Made by a program: the position numbers and the translations under genes
Part shown: positions 59,412 through 64,000 of the stretch, one piece after another
How the letters are laid out: every line of letters starts with the position of its first letter
Position numbering within the stretch: position 1 is the stretch's first letter
The notes under the pieces: model-generated
Database searches by the model: none
What the model was told of the DNA's origin: nothing
Seen by the model: only the letters and a program-made list of their open reading frames with translations
DNA from: Arachidicoccus ginsenosidivorans
GTDB taxonomy: Bacteria > Bacteroidota > Bacteroidia > Chitinophagales > Chitinophagaceae
Assembly (NCBI RefSeq): GCF_007971385.1
Contig: NZ_CP042434.1
Location: 5,580,001 to 5,644,000 of the forward strand
Direction of reading: 5' to 3'
DNA: 64,000 nt

Positions 59412-60293
59412 ATGGTTAAACGGGTATTACAATATAGCTTTTCTCTTTTGAATGTGGACTACGTTCAATTGACCTCTAGTTGGAACTACCGCAATGTCCT
59501 AAGCCCTTACTATAGAATTTACTACATCAATGAAGGTCAGGGGGAAATTTCTGATTTCAACAGAACCGTAAAATTGGAACCTGGGTATCTTTATATTATC
59601 CCTAGCTTTACCATGTGCAATCTTTGTTGCAAAAACGTCCTGGGGCAATATTTTGTTCAATTTTTTGAACAATCTTCACATGGTATTTCCATGTTTGCCA
59701 ATAAACGAGCTGTTTTAAGACTTAAGGCATCCGATGTAGATGTTCAGTTATTTAAACGACTCCTGGAAATTAATCCCGGTAGAGGCATCAACCGTTCCGA
59801 TAATCCTAAAGTATACGAGAAAGAAATATATTATGACGAATATCAGCAGCTGAATAATAAACAAAGCTTAGCCATTTATATTGAAACCCAGGGAATTTTG
59901 ATGCAGTTGGTCTCCAGATTCCTTCAATTGGACACAAGTGCATCACCCAATGAACATGTCATACCAATTAAGATAATAGAATCCCTGAATTATATTCTAG
60001 CTAACCTTCAACTGCCCCTTTCTGTGTCTAAACTTGCCACCATGGTCCACCAAAATGTAGATTATTTTTCAAGGCAATTTAAACTGTATACAGGCTTAAG
60101 ACCCATTGCTTATATCAATGAAAAACGCATTGAACGAGCTCAGTATTTGATGGCCACTAGCAGGATGAGTCTATCTGAAATCTGCGATCAAACAGGATTT
60201 GAGCACCTGTCTTACTTTTCTAATACCTTCAAAAAATTAACGGGCATATCTCCTAGTGATTATAAAAAACAATTACAATCTGTCAGGTTTTAA
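59412..60293 (+). CDS. AraC-family transcriptional regulator
   Basis: 293 residues from ATG 59412 (MVKRVLQYSFSLLNVDYVQL); the in-frame ATG-less extension upstream is not protein-like. Cupin-like sensor (YYRIYYINEGQGEISDFN, PGYLYIIPSF), then the two-HTH AraC domain (LSVSKLATMVHQNVDYFSRQ, MSLSEICDQTGFEHLSYFSN, FKKLTGISPSDYKKQ). Divergent from the GH29 gene, so it probably controls the fucose module. Complete. Confidence 0.92.
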   Translation: MVKRVLQYSFSLLNVDYVQLTSSWNYRNVLSPYYRIYYINEGQGEISDFNRTVKLEPGYLYIIPSFTMCNLCCKNVLGQYFVQFFEQSSHGISMFANKRAVLRLKASDVDVQLFKRLLEINPGRGINRSDNPKVYEKEIYYDEYQQLNNKQSLAIYIETQGILMQLVSRFLQLDTSASPNEHVIPIKIIESLNYILANLQLPLSVSKLATMVHQNVDYFSRQFKLYTGLRPIAYINEKRIERAQYLMATSRMSLSEICDQTGFEHLSYFSNTFKKLTGISPSDYKKQLQSVRF

Positions 60294-61077
60294 CCACCGA
60301 TTCATTTTTTCATTATTAAACTATTTTGGAAATTATTGGTCTTCGTTTATCAAATTTACGCTTATTCATTTTTAAATTAACTGGCAAATTTCATTAAACA
60401 GGGTTGCCTGATTTCCTATTGAATTTGCATTTATGCCAAACTATTAAATATTTTAAACGTAAACCTTTAGCTGTCAATTCTCTTGAATCCAATAAAGACA
60501 TTAATTACAGTAATAACATGTTCGCTCCCGGCTCGAAAGCAAAGAATTGATACTACAGATATATGATTACCCACAAAATTGAATGCACTTAATGATATTT
60601 ACATTAATAAAAGATTAAACTGCATAAAACAGAGTCTTACCTTATTTTCACAACGAATTCATACCTTCGCAAACTATTGATAATAAACATTATTAGCCCA
60701 TGCGAATATTTTACATAAATAACAATTACTTTTTTTGATAAACGCCAAAACATAAACATAGAGTTAATGAGGCCCAGGCACGACCCGTATATTTTCGCAA
60801 ATTAATGCCCACTGCGATTAGCCATCCTGCTGGTTTTTATTGTCTAAATGCGCAATTTCAATCTAACCCGTAAGCGCATCCTTATAATATGTGAAGTATT
60901 AATTTGATAACACTTTCTTTCAAAAAAAATGTATGACATACCTTCAAAGGCAGATCGGAAAAGATTAATTTAAGTCATGAACACAAAAACCATAAAAATC
61001 AATTTTTCCTATTAAATTTTCACATTTTGCATATTATATCACTTATATGCATTTTTTTTGCAAAAAAGGCTTTTATT
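60294..61077. other. Long AT-rich intergenic region
   Basis: About 780 bases with very high AT content. No coding pattern, hairpin of note, or RNA gene recognised. The right end must supply the RloA-like promoter. Confidence 0.5.
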
Positions 61078-62400
61078 ATGCTTATTCAATTTTCAGTACG
61101 TAATTTTAAATCATTTAGAGAAAAGGCAACCTTAAGTTTAGTTGCCTCTGGTTATGATAAAACAACAAGAGAAATTGAAAATGTAACCTCTCTGTCCCAC
61201 TCAACCAAGGAATTACGGTTGCTAAAGAGTGCAGTTATTTATGGTGCAAATGCAAGTGGAAAAACGAAGCTTGTGGAGGCATTATACTTCATGAAACAAT
61301 TTGTCAGATCATCAGCTGACGAGCAACCAAATGACAAGATTAAGGTTGAACCATTTCTACTCGACACTTATAGTGAATCAGAAAGTAGTGAATTTGAAGT
61401 TATCTTTATTCGAGATGGCATCCGTTATCGCTATGGCTTCGAAATTCTACCCCAACTTATTGTCGCAGAGTGGCTTTTCAAAAAGGAAAAAGATACTGAA
61501 ATCGAACTTTTTTATAGAACCAAACAAGAATTTGAATTTCACGGGCGTATTCCTGAATTTAAAATCGGCAGAAAGGTCGCAAAAGACCAAATGGTAAAAA
61601 GTACGACACTATGGCTAACCGCTGCAGCAAAATGGAATGATGACCTCTCAAAATTTATTATTAAGTGGTTTCAAAAATTACATATTCTTTCTGGGCTCAA
61701 TGATCGATCATACATGGCATACACATTAAATCAGATCAAAACGGGTAAAATGCGTGGTGCCATCACAAACTTCGTACGAGCAGCAAGTATCGGACTTGAA
61801 GAAATCTCCATAGTCAATCTTGGAATAGAAGATCTGCCAGATCAATTGTCCAATGAAATTCGTGAACGTATTATTCAAGAAATTATTAATGAAGAAGGTT
61901 ATTTAGTTGAAGACATCGCCACCTACCGTCGTTATGACAAGAATGGGAATCGAGTTGCAAACAAAGATTTTAAAATTGATCAACATGAATCTGCTGGAAC
62001 TAGAAAATACTTAGCCCTTTCTGGCCCAGTATTAGACGTACTGGCAAATGGCAGTATTTTGATCGTTGATGAGCTAGATGCAAGGTTACATCCCAATTTA
62101 GTTTGTAAAATTATTGAATTATTCAATTCAAAATTGCACAATCCTATGTCTGCACAATTAATCTTTAACACACATGATACTAATTTGCTAAATGTAGGTC
62201 TCCTTCGCCGTGATCAGATTTGGTTTACTGAAAAAGATCGATATGGAGCCAGTATTTTGTACTCTCTAAATGATTATAGTCCTCGGAAAAATGAAAATTT
62301 AGAAAAAAACTATTTGCAAGGAAATTATGGGGGCATACCATATTTGGGTAATTTTGAGCAACTAATTAAATCCACTTCTTCCAATGAAAATGCAGAATAA
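61078..62400 (+). CDS. RloA-like AAA_15 ATPase
   Basis: About 440 residues from ATG 61078 (MLIQFSVRNFKSFREKATLS), the normal start of this family; the frame upstream to 61027 is not. Walker A GANASGKTK near 56-64, Walker B ILIVDELDARLHPNL near 326-340, with QLIFNTHDTNLLNVGLLRRD after it, an H-loop-like switch. These ABC/OLD-like ATPases pair with TOPRIM or RloB partners in phage-defence loci. The RloB-like gene overlaps its end by 17 bases. Confidence 0.9.
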   Translation: MLIQFSVRNFKSFREKATLSLVASGYDKTTREIENVTSLSHSTKELRLLKSAVIYGANASGKTKLVEALYFMKQFVRSSADEQPNDKIKVEPFLLDTYSESESSEFEVIFIRDGIRYRYGFEILPQLIVAEWLFKKEKDTEIELFYRTKQEFEFHGRIPEFKIGRKVAKDQMVKSTTLWLTAAAKWNDDLSKFIIKWFQKLHILSGLNDRSYMAYTLNQIKTGKMRGAITNFVRAASIGLEEISIVNLGIEDLPDQLSNEIRERIIQEIINEEGYLVEDIATYRRYDKNGNRVANKDFKIDQHESAGTRKYLALSGPVLDVLANGSILIVDELDARLHPNLVCKIIELFNSKLHNPMSAQLIFNTHDTNLLNVGLLRRDQIWFTEKDRYGASILYSLNDYSPRKNENLEKNYLQGNYGGIPYLGNFEQLIKSTSSNENAE

Positions 62401-63136
62401 AAAAGAAAAGGAAGCTGCGGCCAGAGCTTCTCATAAAGCTCAAAAGAATGCAGCAAAAAAAAAGCACAAAATTGAGCCTAATTTAGAAAGAGCGAAACCT
62501 GAAAAACCTAGAAGAAAGCGAATTTTAATTTATTGCGAAGGAGAAAATACAGAACCTTCTTATTTCAATCAATTTGCCTTGTCAAATACAGATGTTAAAA
62601 GTTTTGGCGAAGGTCATAATACATTGTCACTCATTGAGCGAGCAATGTAACTTCGTGATAAGGCGATACATCTTAATAAGCCTTATGATGAAATATGGTG
62701 TGTTTTTGATAGGGATCCGGCCACGTCTAACAAAACTGGCCATACTGCACAAAATTTCAATAAGGCAATCCAATTAGCAAAAAAGGAAAAAATTGAGGTA
62801 GCATACTCCAATCAGGCTTTTGAATATTGGCTTATCCTTCACTTTCTAGATCATCAAGGAGGAAAATTTCCTCGAACAGAGTATAACACAAAGCTAAATA
62901 AGAGTTTAAAGCCATTTAACTGTAAATATGACGGAAACAGTTCAAAAATAGTAACTACAGAGTTATTTGATGTCTTAGAATCCAAAGAGCCCAAGACAAA
63001 TAAAATTCATCGGGATCTGGCCATTATTAGGGCAGAAAAAATTTATAATAGACTTGATCATTCTAATCCTGCAAATGAGGAATCAAGCACTACTATTTTT
63101 AAATTAGTAAAAAGGCTCCTTAAGGACTACCCTTAA
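62384..63136 (+). pseudogene. RloB-like TOPRIM protein with an in-frame stop
   Basis: 250 codons in one frame. Lys/Arg-rich N-terminus (AARASHKAQKNAAKKKHKIE), then TOPRIM motif E as ILIYCEGENTEPSYFNQFAL at about 47-66, WCVFDRDPATSNKT (the DxD region) at about 106-119 and SNQAFEYWLILHF. A TAA stop at 62648-62650 (codon 89) divides the two active-site motifs, yet the frame continues to a final TAA at 63134-63136. No frameshift is involved, unlike most broken genes here. Either a real nonsense change or a base-call error. Overlaps the ATPase gene, so coupled. Confidence 0.85.
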
Positions 63137-63409
63137 GAAACATGAATGCCTTCCCATTTAAACATATGTAGATAATGTTATTAACCGCTTTGATAAAATT
63201 GATTAATTTAAGAAGCTTCAGCCCATCAAACAAGGCTCCATCAGCAATCTACAAAATTGCTCAGTTTTTAAAAAGCCAAATACTCAATTTCGAGAATTTG
63301 GCAATGCAAAGCTTCGAAAAAGTGTTGCCAAATTTCGTTAATTAATTGATTCAGTGTAGTTGTAATCTATAATTACAGGACAATTTCAATTGTTATTATG
63401 CATATACAC
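63137..63409. other. Intergenic between convergent genes
   Basis: About 270 bases, AT-rich. Nothing beyond the start-less end of the RloB-like frame is recognised. Confidence 0.5.
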
Positions 63410-64000
63410 TCAAACGTCTTCGTAACTTTCATTAAGGTCAATAACTGGTAAATTCTCTACATTTTTATCCATTTGCAGCTCAATAACCGCATCATTCTCG
63501 TCTGGCAGTGTGTCTGGAAGATTTAAGATTACCCGCTGATCCTTTTGCTGAAACTGAATTTCCTTTCCTTTTAAGAAGGCGGCAGCCTTGATGTGACAAC
63601 CAGGCACTGCAGGTAAAACCAATTTACTGCCAGGGCTTTTAAAAAGATGTAGGTAGATCTTTTGCCCCTTTCTTGTCGAGACCATAGATTTGGTGGGGGT
63701 ATAAATACCGCCCTTTGTGTTATAAATAGACTCCCCATAGGTTTTAAGCCAGTTCCCGATTTCCCGAAGTCGTTTTTGTTGCCGCATTTCAATTCTGCCG
63801 TCTAGCATGGGTCCTACATTAAATAAGAGATTGCCATTCCCTCCTGCCGTACTGGCTAGTGTCTGTAAGCACTCTTTTAAGGATTTCATCTTATCATTAG
63901 GTTTCCAGGCCCATTGGGAGCAAAGCGTTATGCAGGATTCCCAGGGATAATCCATATTCATGGTGCCTACCTTTTGTTCAGGTGTTGCATAATCACCGAC
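63410..64000 (-). CDS. Alpha-L-fucosidase, GH29 (second), C-terminal part
   Basis: The frame is open to the right edge, so the N-terminal part lies beyond the window. The visible ~196 residues include GDYATPEQKVGTMNMDYPWE, CITLCSQWAWKPNDKMKSL, TAGGNGNLLFNVGPMLDGRI (a GH29 landmark) and the C-terminal beta domain ending NESYEDV. It is the second GH29 of the window, minus strand, separate from the one at 57462-59120 by the RloAB pair. Catalytic residues are off-window. Confidence 0.92.
   Translation of the reverse strand, partial: VGDYATPEQKVGTMNMDYPWESCITLCSQWAWKPNDKMKSLKECLQTLASTAGGNGNLLFNVGPMLDGRIEMRQQKRLREIGNWLKTYGESIYNTKGGIYTPTKSMVSTRKGQKIYLHLFKSPGSKLVLPAVPGCHIKAAAFLKGKEIQFQQKDQRVILNLPDTLPDENDAVIELQMDKNVENLPVIDLNESYEDV

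Overview
The window comes from a Bacteroidota genome, most like Sphingobacteriaceae or Chitinophagaceae. The evidence is three SusC/SusD pairs, three ECF sigma/FecR pairs, STN-domain TonB receptors, DUF4369-TlpA proteins, GldA-type ABC genes, AT-rich intergenic DNA and weak Shine-Dalgarno sites. No rRNA, tRNA or CRISPR array was seen.

Layout. 1-2723: minus-strand GldA/GldFG-like ABC exporter, cut by the left edge. 2810-9650: minus-strand operon of ECF sigma, FecR, SusC and SusD. 9714-26600: accessory region. It holds an IS66-type transposase with a divergent helix-turn-helix gene, decayed receiver and CheR genes, an ABC three-component (DUF3732) defence remnant, a group II intron, a truncated IS605-type tnpB, an ECF sigma/RskA cluster with a globin-like lipoprotein, a broken DUF262/ATPase pair and a broken DUF4143 ATPase. 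26739-37804: glycan locus of SusC, SusD, IPT/NHL lipoprotein, GH36-like enzyme and GH89 alpha-N-acetylglucosaminidase. 38464-53387: SusC/SusD locus with a lipoprotein, a tail-specific protease and two TlpA-like proteins, headed by two sigma/FecR pairs. 53975-60293: AraC regulators, a YCII/SnoaL-like fusion and an L-fucose module (GH29, aldo/keto reductase, mutarotase). 61078-63136: RloA/RloB-like ATPase plus TOPRIM pair. 63410-64000: a second GH29 cut by the right edge.

How the genes work together. SusC/SusD pairs import oligomers across the outer membrane. STN domains on the SusC proteins signal through FecR to ECF sigma factors. GH89, GH36-like and GH29 enzymes trim host-like or fucosylated glycans, and the reductase and mutarotase suit oxidation of released L-fucose.

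The main caution is that at least eleven breaks in otherwise good genes are single-base deletions. Nearly all can be placed in short homopolymer runs and all have the same sign. Many apparent pseudogenes are therefore probably sequence errors. The exceptions, judged truly decayed, are the CheR/receiver remnants, the tnpB cut by the intron, the DUF3696-like ATPase fragment and the DUF4143 ATPase with a stop codon and a damaged P-loop.
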